DNA of 64,000 nucleotides from Hominiventricola filiformis (GCF_020686965.1 NZ_JAJEPS010000005.1:124001-188000); one strand, 5' to 3'; shown: positions 50,425-58,822, numbered from the stretch's first letter. The notes: generated by a model not told the origin, from the letters alone. Translations and numbers: made by a program.

Positions 50425-50616
50425 AACACTCCTTTCTGCCATTGGCATTATTATCTATATAAAAAAGTGCCAGCAGTTTTTCGACCCTAAAAGGGCGCAA
50501 AAAATCACTGACACTTGCATACAAACTTAACAGCGTGTGCAATGCAGGCTTTTGGCCTACGGTACAGATCAAAAAGACCTGTATTCCCAAATGGGATACG
50601 CACAAAAATCAATTAC
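50425..50616 (-). ncRNA. Structured ~190-nt leader of the ssb operon
   Basis: Between the promoter and ssb the minus strand folds into successive hairpins: GTATCCCA/TGGGAATAC, ACAG/CTGT, GTAGGC/GCCTGC, and a final long stem at 50465-50516 followed by TTTTTTA. No open frame fits. It may be an attenuator or an antitermination RNA; no known riboswitch class was recognised. Confidence 0.55.
50461..50516 (-). terminator. Intrinsic terminator in the ssb leader
   Basis: On the minus strand AAGTG.CAG pairs with CTG.CACTT, enclosing inner stems (GATTTTTTG with GAAAAAC; GCCC/GGGT), then TTTTTTAT. It lies ~35 nt before the ssb start, so ssb expression needs read-through. Confidence 0.75.
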
Positions 50617-50622
50617 AGATAC

Positions 50623-50651
50623 AGTATAGCACTGCATCTTGTGCCTGTCAA
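50623..50651 (-). promoter_or_regulatory. Consensus sigma-A promoter of the ssb operon
   Basis: On the minus strand TTGACA (50646-50651) and TATACT (50623-50628) are spaced exactly 17 bp. It is the strongest promoter seen in the right-hand part and faces the whole 50.4-38.2 kb gene run. Confidence 0.88.
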
Positions 50652-50717
50652 GATGTAAAACACTATATATAGATTTATAGCCAGCGACAAGTACGATATG
50701 TAGTAGTTGAAAAGGTT

Positions 50718-51326
50718 TTACTCTGTAAGATGGTTCATAACGCGGTAGTAGTCATCCAATAGGTAGAACTGAGTCTTTGTTGGGGATGCCGTTTGATAGT
50801 CAAAGGTCAGGCCGTATAGGCTTCCGGTGCCATCTACTCCCAGAGGACCAAACCAGCAGGACATTGTATGGCCGTTGAAATACCATAGCTGCAGGTCATT
50901 ATATTCCGATTCGGTAACGAGTCCTTTGCGTGCCAGCCGAAGGGCGTCATCTTCACTGATCAAAGGATGGGACAGAAAATGGTGGTAGAGATCATCGGAC
51001 ATACCAAGTGCCTGCTGGTAGGTAAGCGGGTTGGGATTGTCCAGCCACCAGCGGGTCAGCGCTTCAAAGTCATGGACGACTGGGCGGGGCGTAAGGCTGC
51101 GGAATTGCTTTAGAAAAGCGATTACTGTTTCTGGAGCAGCTGGAGCTGGTATAGGTATTTCCTGTACACAGTCATTGAGAAAGGCAAACGCGATTTTTTC
51201 ACCGGTTTTGTCCTCCAGCATCAGTCCGAAGCGCGACAAAGGAGCGAGCAGGAAATGCTCCAGCGCAAAGTTTTCTTCCAGAAAGCGATAGACTTTATAT
51301 TGTTCGATGGTATGGGGCTTATACAT
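50718..51326 (-). CDS. Unknown 202-residue protein
   Basis: ATG 51326 follows AAGGAGGGTTTCC. Features seen are KVYRFLEENFALEHFLLAPL near the N-terminus, RWWLDNPNPLTYQQALGMSD and LWYFNGHTMSCWFGPLGVDG. No family is recognised. It lies between the ssb promoter and the membrane protein gene at 51499, from which it is separated by a terminator. Confidence 0.65.
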   Translation of the reverse strand: MYKPHTIEQYKVYRFLEENFALEHFLLAPLSRFGLMLEDKTGEKIAFAFLNDCVQEIPIPAPAAPETVIAFLKQFRSLTPRPVVHDFEALTRWWLDNPNPLTYQQALGMSDDLYHHFLSHPLISEDDALRLARKGLVTESEYNDLQLWYFNGHTMSCWFGPLGVDGTGSLYGLTFDYQTASPTKTQFYLLDDYYRVMNHLTE

Positions 51327-51436
51327 AGGAAACCCTCCTTTCCTTGATCTACCCAATAAATAGGGACAGAAGGAATGTATTCTGCAAAATATAAGGAAAT
51401 CAGGCGTTGGTCATTGTGATTTGCAAAATGCCCTTT

Positions 51437-51473
51437 AAGAAAGCGAGGTGGCTCAAAACCACCTCGCATTTTT
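51437..51473. terminator. Bidirectional terminator
   Basis: GCGAGGTGG and CCACCTCGC form a perfect 9-bp stem (51443-51467). T-rich tracts follow on both strands (CATTTTT on plus, TTTCTT on minus). It ends the 51499 gene. Confidence 0.8.
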
Positions 51474-51498
51474 AGGATTCAGAGGACGGATCGGGATG

Positions 51499-51963
51499 TT
51501 ACTCCGGCTCGCTGATTGCTTCATAGCCCAAAAAGCTGTTCGTTGAAAGGGCTGCGTCCAGATAGTCATTTCCCACGGCAGGCCGCGCCCCTTTCTGAAA
51601 GTAAAATCGGTAGGGTGCGCCTATTTTAAGCCGGGCCGATTTACTGAGAAGCAGTGTGATCTCTATACCATGGCTGTCTATCAGATGTACTTTGCGGTAG
51701 TGGCGGAGCATAGGTGTACTGATACCGGCGCAGATGCCTTCCACTACCTCGTAGTTCTTATGTGCTGCAGTCGCCCAGATCCATCGACAGGATATAAGAC
51801 AGGCGCAGAGTACGACAATCCCCAATGCCAGCAGGATATGATCTTTAGTCGCCACGCAGATGATGACGCTGATTCCCGCACTGGCGATTCCGGCCAGCAG
51901 AGTGAGCAGAAACTTTCGCTGCAATACGGTGGGAAAAAGAGTCCATTGTTTCATCATGCTCAT
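51499..51963 (-). CDS. Unknown membrane protein, 154 residues
   Basis: Two N-terminal membrane segments (~18-38 and ~43-64) precede a ~90-residue domain with HKNYEVVEGICAGISTPMLR, KVHLIDSHGIEITLLLSK and GAPYRFYFQKG. No family is recognised. ATG 51963 overlaps the upstream stop as ATGA; ATG 51957 is an alternative. Confidence 0.68.
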   Translation of the reverse strand: MSMMKQWTLFPTVLQRKFLLTLLAGIASAGISVIICVATKDHILLALGIVVLCACLISCRWIWATAAHKNYEVVEGICAGISTPMLRHYRKVHLIDSHGIEITLLLSKSARLKIGAPYRFYFQKGARPAVGNDYLDAALSTNSFLGYEAISEPE

Positions 51964-52655
51964 ACCCTCTCAAAGATAATCTGCTGCCGCAGATAAAGAT
52001 TGGCAACGGCTAATGTCACTGGCTTGCTGCTCTGGCTGATTTTGACCATGCTGGCAATGTTGTCACTGGTGGTCGTTTCATCTCCGTAGAGGGAATCCAA
52101 AAGCGCACATTCATTGGGGAGGCGGGAAATATTTTTATCTATGCACTTGATGATCTCTGCAGTGGAGAGCAGGGCTTGGCCGGCAAGGCGCATGACCAGA
52201 ACTTCGTATTTGGTGCGTTTATCTTTCTGGAACAGTTTCCGCGCAGCGGATACCGGAACATGTGCCAGCAGCGTCAGCTTGACAAAAGAGGCGAGCCGGA
52301 GGAAGAACGGTCCGCTGGTTGGGATAATGCTGAGCGAACCAAGCAGGTCATACAGAGCATCGTATTCTGTTTCACCGCTGCCGGATACCAGAAGACCGCG
52401 GGTAAGCAGTCGGTTTGTACAGTCTTCCCAAGAACGCTCGGTACAGTAACCGGATGCGGTGGCTAGCTTTTCGTATTCTTGTGCGATGTCATCCCAGCGC
52501 AGGATTCTCCAGTTGAGCATGCTCCAAATCACCATTTCCTGCATATCGGCCATGTACTCCTGACCGCCTAACAGGATGATTGGACAACTGCGGTTGCAGC
52601 CGTTTGTCCTTCGTTCAAACCGGCCGACCGCAGTGTATAGGGTTTTGATTGCCAT
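51960..52655 (-). CDS. Unknown 231-residue protein
   Basis: ATG 52655 follows AAAGGAGG. The N-terminus has CNRSCPIILLGGQEYMAD, and the rest is helical (MVIWSMLNWRILRWDDIAQE; ASFVKLTLLAHVPVSAARKL). It may contain a winged-helix-like segment, but none is clear. Translation is coupled to the membrane protein gene by a 4-nt overlap, which suggests that the two form a pair. Confidence 0.65.
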   Translation of the reverse strand: MAIKTLYTAVGRFERRTNGCNRSCPIILLGGQEYMADMQEMVIWSMLNWRILRWDDIAQEYEKLATASGYCTERSWEDCTNRLLTRGLLVSGSGETEYDALYDLLGSLSIIPTSGPFFLRLASFVKLTLLAHVPVSAARKLFQKDKRTKYEVLVMRLAGQALLSTAEIIKCIDKNISRLPNECALLDSLYGDETTTSDNIASMVKISQSSKPVTLAVANLYLRQQIIFERV

Positions 52656-52715
52656 ATTTCGATACCTCCTTTTTATACATATCCCTTACTGTTATTGATG
52701 CTGATTTTCAACAGA

Positions 52716-53297
52716 TCAAAGCAGGCAGGTTAAAAAGTCAGGGTCATTGCGAAGTTTTTCCAGGGAGCGGGAGATCCAGGCGCCCACATGGGAAGGAGGG
52801 ACTTGATAGAGGGCGGCGATGTCTGTAATGCGCATTCCCTGAACCTTCAGCGCCAGTGCTTCGATGCCAAGTCTGGCAACGCCCTGATAGTTCTGTTTGC
52901 TGGCTTCCAGCAGATCAAGGGTCTCCAGACGAGAAAGGTGGGAGTCAAAATGGTCATCCGGCTGGTCTACCTGCTCTCCATCTGCGGCCAGCTCGCCCTG
53001 TTCTCCGATGATCAGCCGACTGATGTGCCGCCCCTGACTACAGATTTTTCGGCAGTAGGAGAGGAGTCCATTTTTCACAACCTTTTTGGCGTAGGTTGAA
53101 AACTGCGCCTGTCCGGCATTGTAGGTAAAAGCGGCCTTGCAGAGCCACAGGCATCCTTCCTGAAACAGATCTCCGTACTCCAGACCACAGATGCCGGGAT
53201 TTACATGGATGTTGTTGACAATGACCCAGTGAACGATGGATAGGTTTTTTTCTACCAGTGTCTGCTGGTCTTTGGTAAGCTTAAAGTTTTGCTTCAT
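52716..53297 (-). CDS. Sigma-70 family RNA polymerase sigma factor
   Basis: A 193-residue sigma factor with a region 2 (IVHWVIVNNIHVN, EYGDLFQEGCLWLCKAAFTY, FSTYAKKVVKNGLLSYCRK) and region 4 (GIEALALKVQGMRITDIAAL, HVGAWISRSLEKLR). ATG 53297 follows GGAGGTGAAG. It is the third sigma-like gene of the window (with 28231 and 46458). Its place between the Tad locus and the ssb operon suggests control of one or both. Confidence 0.85.
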   Translation of the reverse strand: MKQNFKLTKDQQTLVEKNLSIVHWVIVNNIHVNPGICGLEYGDLFQEGCLWLCKAAFTYNAGQAQFSTYAKKVVKNGLLSYCRKICSQGRHISRLIIGEQGELAADGEQVDQPDDHFDSHLSRLETLDLLEASKQNYQGVARLGIEALALKVQGMRITDIAALYQVPPSHVGAWISRSLEKLRNDPDFLTCLL

Positions 53298-53313
53298 CAG
53301 GCTTCACCTCCGT

Positions 53314-53721
53314 TCAGGCAGCACGCCCGGATGTGTACGCCGGAGCCTGCTGACAGAGGGAAATGACTTGCTCACACATATATTCGGAAAACTGGCCGAT
53401 GTGGGTCTGGTGTGCATCAAGCCCCAGTTTGGCTTGCAGCCAGATATAGACCTCCCATTTTTCCATATGGCAGTCCTGCTGCAGTTTTTTTAGGGCACGA
53501 TGGGCCAGAATGCGTTTGTGGCGCAGATCGCCATTCGCCAGTGTCCCCATGGGGAGCAATGTGCGCTCATGAGCACTGACATAGGCATTGCAGGCCGGCC
53601 ATCTGTCGCAGACATACAGGAATTTTCCTCTGGTCTGTGGAGTAGATCCATACACAAGGCTTGCAGGCCGAAGAGAAGCGTGAGCATGACAATAAGGACA
53701 TTTGATTTGCTTTTGTTTCAA
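53314..53721 (-). CDS. DUF3268-like zinc-finger protein
   Basis: A 135-residue protein. IKCPYCHAHASLRPASLVYG and FLYVCDRWPACNAYVSAHE form a four-Cys zinc-finger domain of the DUF3268 type, followed by DLRHKRILAHRALKKLQ. TTG 53721 was chosen because GGAGGTGATTTTA lies directly upstream; ATG 53736 is inside that site. Relatives occur on conjugative elements and phages; DNA or RNA binding is plausible. Confidence 0.78.
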   Translation of the reverse strand: MKQKQIKCPYCHAHASLRPASLVYGSTPQTRGKFLYVCDRWPACNAYVSAHERTLLPMGTLANGDLRHKRILAHRALKKLQQDCHMEKWEVYIWLQAKLGLDAHQTHIGQFSEYMCEQVISLCQQAPAYTSGRAA

Positions 53722-53777
53722 TAAAATCACCTCCATTACGCGCCGATGACGGCGGCATTGCGTCTTAACAGGCAGAA

Positions 53778-54125
53778 TCATCCGAAGTAGGTATCCCGGT
53801 CTGGGCATAGCTGTAAAAACGGACATACATGGTCCGAAGAGGTATGCCATTCCAGAAACTTGGTATAAGCAGTCCGGAACGAGCGGCACTCCAGAATTGC
53901 AGAGCATTCTTCGGGGTCCACTGCTTCTCCACTCAGCTTCCGCACTGTCTGGACGGACAGAAAGATCGGCTGACAGCCTGCGTCTGCTGCCATCAGGAAC
54001 CCCTCACAGGATGCCTGCCGGATCATTGGACAAAGTGAACCGCTGCAGCGGATGAACAGGGCGTTGCGCCAGTTACCCCGGACTGCCTGCAGAAAGGAAT
54101 AGAACTGACACGGTTTTTGATTCAT
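53778..54125 (-). CDS. Unknown cysteine-rich protein, 115 residues
   Basis: ATG 54125 follows GGAGGTGAAAGC. There are ten Cys (for example SGSLCPMIRQASCEGF, EECSAILECRSF, HVCPFLQLCPD), so metal binding or disulphides are likely. No signal peptide and no known family. It precedes the zinc-finger gene and follows the terminator of the pilin-like gene. Confidence 0.62.
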   Translation of the reverse strand: MNQKPCQFYSFLQAVRGNWRNALFIRCSGSLCPMIRQASCEGFLMAADAGCQPIFLSVQTVRKLSGEAVDPEECSAILECRSFRTAYTKFLEWHTSSDHVCPFLQLCPDRDTYFG

Positions 54126-54156
54126 GCTTTCACCTCCATTAGTCGTTATCTGCAAA

Positions 54157-54198
54157 TAAAAAAGGGGCCAGCTGCAGAAGTTCTGCAAACTGGCCCCT
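54157..54198 (-). terminator. Intrinsic terminator after the pilin-like gene
   Basis: AGGGGCCAG (54163) pairs with CTGGCCCCT (54190) with an inner GCAGAA/TTCTGC stem; the minus strand continues with TTTTTTATTT. It ends the Tad locus. Confidence 0.88.
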
Positions 54199-54208
54199 GA
54201 TTTGGTGC

Positions 54209-54430
54209 TTAGGAGAACAGACTTTCAATCTCTTCAGTGATGCGGGGGATGACCGTATCGTTGAAGATGAGGGTCAGAGCCGCCAGGAGCAGCGCACCCA
54301 AAACTACGGCGATAATGATCTTGACGGCATCCGAAATGTAAAAATCGCCGCGCTGATTGGACAATGCCATACGGCCGCGGTTGAGCAGATAGTTGGCTTT
54401 GGTATAGATACGGGTCGTGAATTTTCTCAT
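54209..54430 (-). CDS. Flp pilin-like small membrane protein (DUF6133-like)
   Basis: A 73-residue protein. After a basic N-terminal part comes NQRG, then DFYISDAVKIIIAVVLGALL, a single hydrophobic segment (~34-57) and a short tail. A Gly followed by an acidic residue before the hydrophobic stretch is the type of site cut by A24/TadV peptidases, which is encoded at 59675. It resembles DUF6133 as recalled. ATG 54430 follows AGGAGGTTAACC. It is the best candidate for the pilin subunit of the Tad system. Confidence 0.72.
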   Translation of the reverse strand: MRKFTTRIYTKANYLLNRGRMALSNQRGDFYISDAVKIIIAVVLGALLLAALTLIFNDTVIPRITEEIESLFS

Positions 54431-54491
54431 GGTTAACCTCCTGTTATGTGTTTGATTTGTGGTTGGGTAGGTATATCAAGTCCACCGTCTG

Positions 54492-54638
54492 TTAAGCGCG
54501 GCGGATAGGCTTGATCAGATTGTTTTTGTTGGAACGGGGCCGGTTCGGATATGCTTTAGGCCGCTGGAACAGCAAGCAACGAAATCGGCGTTTTTTGGTG
54601 CCGGTATCATTCGGCGGATAAAATTTCTTTTTGGGCAT
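54492..54638 (-). CDS. Small basic protein, 48 residues
   Basis: ATG 54638 follows ACAGGAGAATGCC and the frame runs to TAA at 54492-54494. The product is very basic (PKKKFYPPNDTGTKKRRFR; NRPRSNKNNLIKPIRRA) with no membrane segment. A nucleic-acid-binding or cytoplasmic partner role for the Tad proteins is only a guess. It lies between tadC and the pilin-like gene on the same strand. Confidence 0.6.
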   Translation of the reverse strand: MPKKKFYPPNDTGTKKRRFRCLLFQRPKAYPNRPRSNKNNLIKPIRRA

Positions 54639-54652
54639 AGGCATTCTCCTGT

Positions 54653-54688
54653 AAAAAATGAAGCCGGGCTGATGAAACAGACCGGCTC
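54653..54688 (-). terminator. Terminator between tadC and the 48-residue gene
   Basis: GAGCCGG pairs with CCGGCTTC around a 14-nt loop; the minus strand continues with ATTTTTT. Confidence 0.65.
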
Positions 54689-54823
54689 AGTTAGGACCAA
54701 TGGAAATAATGTGCCTGTCGCTATGGAAAATCGCTTGGGTACAAACGCTCACCTCCCTGTGTATTTGTCTTCCATATGAGGAGCAGGTATGAAAACGCCC
54801 GGAAGTACCGGGTCGGATACCAA

Positions 54824-55702
54824 TTAGCCAAAGAACGCCCCGAGCGAACTCATAACCTCGGTACAGAGCACCACCAGATAGATAATCATAATGCAAATCA
54901 GCATCATCATAGAGTAACGCTGAATCTTTTTGGGACGTTTGGCAGCTTCCTTCTTCAGATTGTTCTGCTCGATCTGGCGCATATCGAAAGTAATCATTTT
55001 GAAGTACATCCGCTGATCATCGCCGCGCAGGACACCAATCAGGCCACGGATCACATCGGACAGCATGGGGCTGCCAATGCGGGTTTCAAATCGAATGAGG
55101 GCATTTTCATAGTTGCCGGTCTTCATATCAGCAATGGTCTGATCCAGCTCGGCGCCGAAGTCTTTCCCAGCCACACGGCGGTAGGAAGTCAGAATTTTAA
55201 GTACATCCCTGTCATTTTCAAGGCTCTGGCCGACGGTCAAAGCAAATCGGGGGATCTCTCCCTCGATCAGTTTGCGGCGCTTTTTAACAAAATCAAAGGC
55301 TGCATAGTAGGTTGAAAACCACAGCGCTACCGCAAGGCCAATCAAAATAGGTACCAGCAGCGGAATAAGAAATGCCATGGGGATGGCACACAGGCCAACT
55401 GCCCCTGCAGTTACCCAGGCTCTGGCTGTATAGACCTCCGGGGTAAGCTGCAGACCTGCAATGTCCAGAGCGCGTTGCACCTTATTGCGCTTGAGCCGGT
55501 CCAGCCGCAAATAAGGGGCGATCCAACCGGCGATTTTTGTCACATAGACATCAAGCAGCTTTTCATTTTTGGTGCCCTGCTGTTTGCGGGAGAGCATCAT
55601 CATTTGTGAGGTCTTCTTGGTCGGGATGTCCACAAAGGCACAGGTCAGGTTGTAGACAGCAAAACCGAAGAAGATGATGGCGATGAGCGCCAGAAAGGTC
55701 AT
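54824..55702 (-). CDS. tadC: TadC-like inner-membrane platform protein
   Basis: A 292-residue type II secretion F-domain protein: one N-terminal membrane segment (~2-22), a pair (~95-130), the T2SSF core (GEIPRFALTVGQSLENDRDV; DQTIADMKTGNYENALIRFE; MLSDVIRGLIGVLRGDD) and a C-terminal segment (~262-285). ATG 55702 overlaps the tadB stop by 4 nt. With TadB it forms the platform on which TadA assembles the pilus. Confidence 0.85.
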   Translation of the reverse strand: MTFLALIAIIFFGFAVYNLTCAFVDIPTKKTSQMMMLSRKQQGTKNEKLLDVYVTKIAGWIAPYLRLDRLKRNKVQRALDIAGLQLTPEVYTARAWVTAGAVGLCAIPMAFLIPLLVPILIGLAVALWFSTYYAAFDFVKKRRKLIEGEIPRFALTVGQSLENDRDVLKILTSYRRVAGKDFGAELDQTIADMKTGNYENALIRFETRIGSPMLSDVIRGLIGVLRGDDQRMYFKMITFDMRQIEQNNLKKEAAKRPKKIQRYSMMMLICIMIIYLVVLCTEVMSSLGAFFG

Positions 55703-56631
55703 ACGCTATCACCTCCATATTCGATGGGCTTGCTCAGTTTCATAATCTGGGTCAGCGCAAACAGGATGATGGCTGCACAGATTGCCAGTGCAATTTTGCC
55801 CGGTGTGGTGAAGATAAGGGTGTGGAACCAATCCTCATTCAAGAAATAGAGCATCGGCACATTGGCGATAACCAGAAATATCATGGTGATGGCTTCACGC
55901 CGCGGTCCTTGCATCATTGCCTCCAGTTCCGACTGCACCACACGCACATCGGAGAATTTCTGGTTGATGGTAGGCAGGGTATTCTTCATACTGCGGTCGG
56001 ACTGGCATTGGATGAGGGTACCGCACCATTCATGGAAGACCCGGTTGGGAATCTTCATCTTCAGGCTGTTGATAGCACTGGTGATGTTGGCATTGATCAA
56101 TTCCGCTTCATAAACGAAGGCTTCAAAGTTGGCTTTTACCGGCTCATTGATATAGGGCAGGTTTTCCTTGACAGAACGGATCAGATCCTCGGTGCGCAGG
56201 TAGGAAGTCGTGATGATGGAAATAGCGGTTTCCAGTTCTTCATTCAGATGCTTTTTATAGCTGGCGGCAGTGCTGCGCAGATACCAGATCGGTATAAGGG
56301 AAAAACCGATACCCAGAATGGGCACCATGTACACATTCCCAATCAAAAGAGCCAGCACAGCCCCCACAGCGAACAGAATCAGGGACAGTCGTTTTATTGC
56401 CTCATAGCGGTCCGCCCGTCCGGTACCCTTCAAGATCTGTTTCAGTTCGTAATCCTGATTAAAAAAACCCTTGGCTGGTGTGCCCAGAAGAACATTCAGT
56501 TCATCAGACAAGGTGGCGGATTTTCGCTGGGAGCGGAAGAGGGCGTCAATAAAATCACCCGGCTTCACACCAAACAGAGCCAAAAGCCCAGCACTGAGCA
56601 GGATAAAACAGATAAGATAGATCCATTGCAA
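55699..56631 (-). CDS. tadB: TadB-like inner-membrane platform protein
   Basis: A 310-residue T2SSF-type protein: membrane segments near 3-22, ~85-120 and two C-terminal ones (~245-265 and ~275-297). The F core is NEELETAISIITTSYLRTED, then NITSAINSLKMKIPNRVFHE. The start is TTG 56631, directly after the tadA stop and preceded by AAGGAGGTGG. The order tadA-tadB-tadC is the usual one. Confidence 0.85.
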   Translation of the reverse strand: MQWIYLICFILLSAGLLALFGVKPGDFIDALFRSQRKSATLSDELNVLLGTPAKGFFNQDYELKQILKGTGRADRYEAIKRLSLILFAVGAVLALLIGNVYMVPILGIGFSLIPIWYLRSTAASYKKHLNEELETAISIITTSYLRTEDLIRSVKENLPYINEPVKANFEAFVYEAELINANITSAINSLKMKIPNRVFHEWCGTLIQCQSDRSMKNTLPTINQKFSDVRVVQSELEAMMQGPRREAITMIFLVIANVPMLYFLNEDWFHTLIFTTPGKIALAICAAIILFALTQIMKLSKPIEYGGDSV

Positions 56632-58008
56632 TTAACCCACCTCCTTTGGCGGCTGCATGAATTCTTCCAATTCCTTGTTGGAAATGCCATTGTCCAACAG
56701 CCTTTTCTTCAAGGAATCGGAGATCAAGCCGATTTTTTTATGGTGCCCCACCACACGGGTTTCACCACGGTCATCAGTTACATTGTCCTCCACTTCATAT
56801 TTGTATAGGGAATGGGCGATCAACCGCCCGTCCTGGTAGTCCTCGCCCTCGATGATTTCCATGATCTTACGGGAACGGTCCTCCAGCTGCTTGGTAAAGA
56901 CGATGATGGGATACGCCTCTACCATGATCTGCATGAGGATGGAGTCATCCATGTTGTACTTGCGTTTGGCAAGGGTCATCATCCTGCGGTAAGTACTGTT
57001 GCAGGAATTGGAGTGGATGGTGGTACATACGGTATGGCCGGTGCGGGAACTTTCGGCTGCGGACAGGCTTTCTGCCGCTGACCGCATTTCACCTACACCG
57101 ATGACATCCGGATGCTTACGCAGCACCCGCTCCAGAAGAAAATCCTGATTGATGTTCAGCGCAGGGTTCTCGCTGGGGCGGGTCAGCAGATGTACCACGG
57201 AATTGAGGATATTGCCCTGTGCATCCCGCTTGACCAGATCAAATTCGCGGCTGCCTTCTTCAATGGTAATAAGGCGCCGGTTATTGGGCACATTGGACAG
57301 CAGCCAGGCCATGATCGTGGTCTTGCCGGAGCCGGTGGAGCCGGCAATGCAGACGGACACCCCATATCGTATACAGGCAGTCAGAAAGTGAAGCATTTCA
57401 GCGGTGGCACTGCCGGAGTTCAGCAGTTTTTCTTCACTGACGGTCTGCTGGTTGACAATACGGATGGAGGCATTGACGCCTACATCTGCATCCACAATGG
57501 GAGTTTTGTCCACTGAAATACGGATGTTTTTGTCCAGAAATCCCACAATGCTGGGCATAGTATCATCAATGACCATGCCGCAGGCGTTGAGCATTCGGCG
57601 GATCACATCGATGGCGTGCTGGGGCGAACTGAATTTATCAGAGATCTTGATACTGCGCCCACTGGATTCGATCACTTCAATGTCGTTGTAGGCGTTGATG
57701 TTGACCTCCTCAACACCAGGCTTATAGATCCATTTCTTCAAAAAGGAGTAGCCGGCCATGTCTTCATAGAGCTTGGAACACAGTTCTTTTGTAGAGAGCC
57801 CGTCAAGGGCATATTTGCGTTTGACAATGTAGTGTTCCATCAGTTCTTTCAGCAGGCTTGTGGCACGCTCTGCATTGCCTTCCCCAGCTTCAGCAATGGT
57901 GGAGGCATGGTTTTCGGCAAAATACCGCTGTACATCCTCCAGTACCTGGTCATAGGTCAGCTCCTGATTGGCGGCCGGTGTGAAGAATATATCATTCAAA
58001 TTACTCAT
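56632..58008 (-). CDS. tadA: TadA/CpaF secretion ATPase
   Basis: A 458-residue hexameric ATPase. Walker A is IAGSTGSGKTTI, the Asp box region is RLITIEEGSREFDL, Walker B is PDVIGVGEMRSAAES and the His box is GHTVCTTIHSNS. ATG 58008 was chosen after GGAGGATGCC; longer frames run into cpaE. It overlaps cpaE by 8 nt. It drives pilin polymerisation and possibly retraction. Confidence 0.93.
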   Translation of the reverse strand: MSNLNDIFFTPAANQELTYDQVLEDVQRYFAENHASTIAEAGEGNAERATSLLKELMEHYIVKRKYALDGLSTKELCSKLYEDMAGYSFLKKWIYKPGVEEVNINAYNDIEVIESSGRSIKISDKFSSPQHAIDVIRRMLNACGMVIDDTMPSIVGFLDKNIRISVDKTPIVDADVGVNASIRIVNQQTVSEEKLLNSGSATAEMLHFLTACIRYGVSVCIAGSTGSGKTTIMAWLLSNVPNNRRLITIEEGSREFDLVKRDAQGNILNSVVHLLTRPSENPALNINQDFLLERVLRKHPDVIGVGEMRSAAESLSAAESSRTGHTVCTTIHSNSCNSTYRRMMTLAKRKYNMDDSILMQIMVEAYPIIVFTKQLEDRSRKIMEIIEGEDYQDGRLIAHSLYKYEVEDNVTDDRGETRVVGHHKKIGLISDSLKKRLLDNGISNKELEEFMQPPKEVG

Positions 58009-58795
58009 CGGCATCCTCCTCACATTCATACGCTGCATCATCCTCTGACTGTTCGGCCAGTTCCATTTGCTCCAGAATTTCCAGTACCTTGTTCAGTGAA
58101 GCAGTGTATTTGGGGTTACAGTAGGTGATAGCCTTGAACATACCGCCTTCGGTAGCACAGCGGTCGATCTCCTTACTGTAGGGAAGCAGGCCGTCAAACC
58201 CGCCAATGATATAGCCCATTTCATCCAAGGCGTGGAAGGGACGGGCCAGACCGGCGAATGTCATATGCTCAGAAAACCGGAAGCGCTCGTCCACAAGCAG
58301 AGGTTGATGGGCTTTCAGGTAGTTGATGCCCTTTAGGTCCGGGGTGAGGATACGGATGACCACATCGCCGGCTTCAATGGCGGCGGGAGTGAACACATTG
58401 GTCATGCTGGTGCTGCAGTCCAGAATGACGAAATCTACCAGTTTGGCGGCAGCATGAATGAGCTGCAGTACCATGGTATATTTGACCTCTGGGTAGCTCA
58501 GCGGGTTTTCTCCTGCCGCATAGCCCATCATCCCAATGAAGGGATAGTTTTTCAGCACTGTCACATGACTGGCGACCAGAGATGTATCAATCTCCACACT
58601 GCTCAAAACCTGGCCGATAGAGGTATTGGTCTGGATGATCTGCTCCGGTAGCCAGACCGGCAGCATAGGGACATTCATATCGGCATTGATAATGATGGCT
58701 TTCCGCTTGTCCCGGGTCAGGGCTTTGGCCAGAATACAGCAGAACATGGATTTGCCGCTGCCGGGGCTTCCCCAGACGGTGATAACTTTACCCAT
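58001..58795 (-). CDS. cpaE: CpaE/TadZ-like ParA-type ATPase
   Basis: A 264-residue MinD/ParA-like ATPase with a P-loop VWGSPGSGKSMFC, the IIINADMNVPMLP stretch and VDFVILDCSTSMTNV. The receiver-like N-terminal domain of classical CpaE is missing, so it is a TadZ-type core. ATG 58795 follows AAGGAGGATC. In Tad systems it places the pilus machinery in the cell. The acidic C-terminus (QSEDDAAYECEEDADE) is unusual. Confidence 0.87.
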   Translation of the reverse strand: MGKVITVWGSPGSGKSMFCCILAKALTRDKRKAIIINADMNVPMLPVWLPEQIIQTNTSIGQVLSSVEIDTSLVASHVTVLKNYPFIGMMGYAAGENPLSYPEVKYTMVLQLIHAAAKLVDFVILDCSTSMTNVFTPAAIEAGDVVIRILTPDLKGINYLKAHQPLLVDERFRFSEHMTFAGLARPFHALDEMGYIIGGFDGLLPYSKEIDRCATEGGMFKAITYCNPKYTASLNKVLEILEQMELAEQSEDDAAYECEEDADE

Positions 58796-58822
58796 AACGA
58801 AGATCCTCCTTCCTTGATTTGA

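Noticed and set aside
50339..50605. 88-codon minus-strand frame across the ssb leader
   Set aside because: It overlaps the leader hairpins, the leader terminator and the ssb start; composition is not protein-like.
51221..51469. 82-codon minus-strand open frame upstream of the 202-residue gene
   Set aside because: It covers a bidirectional terminator and has no ribosome site.
54515..54700. 61-codon minus-strand open frame
   Set aside because: It overlaps the 48-residue basic gene in another frame and runs through a terminator; no ribosome site.
55822..56808. 328-codon plus-strand open frame
   Set aside because: It is antisense to tadB and the end of tadA; His/Gln-rich product typical of a reverse-frame shadow.
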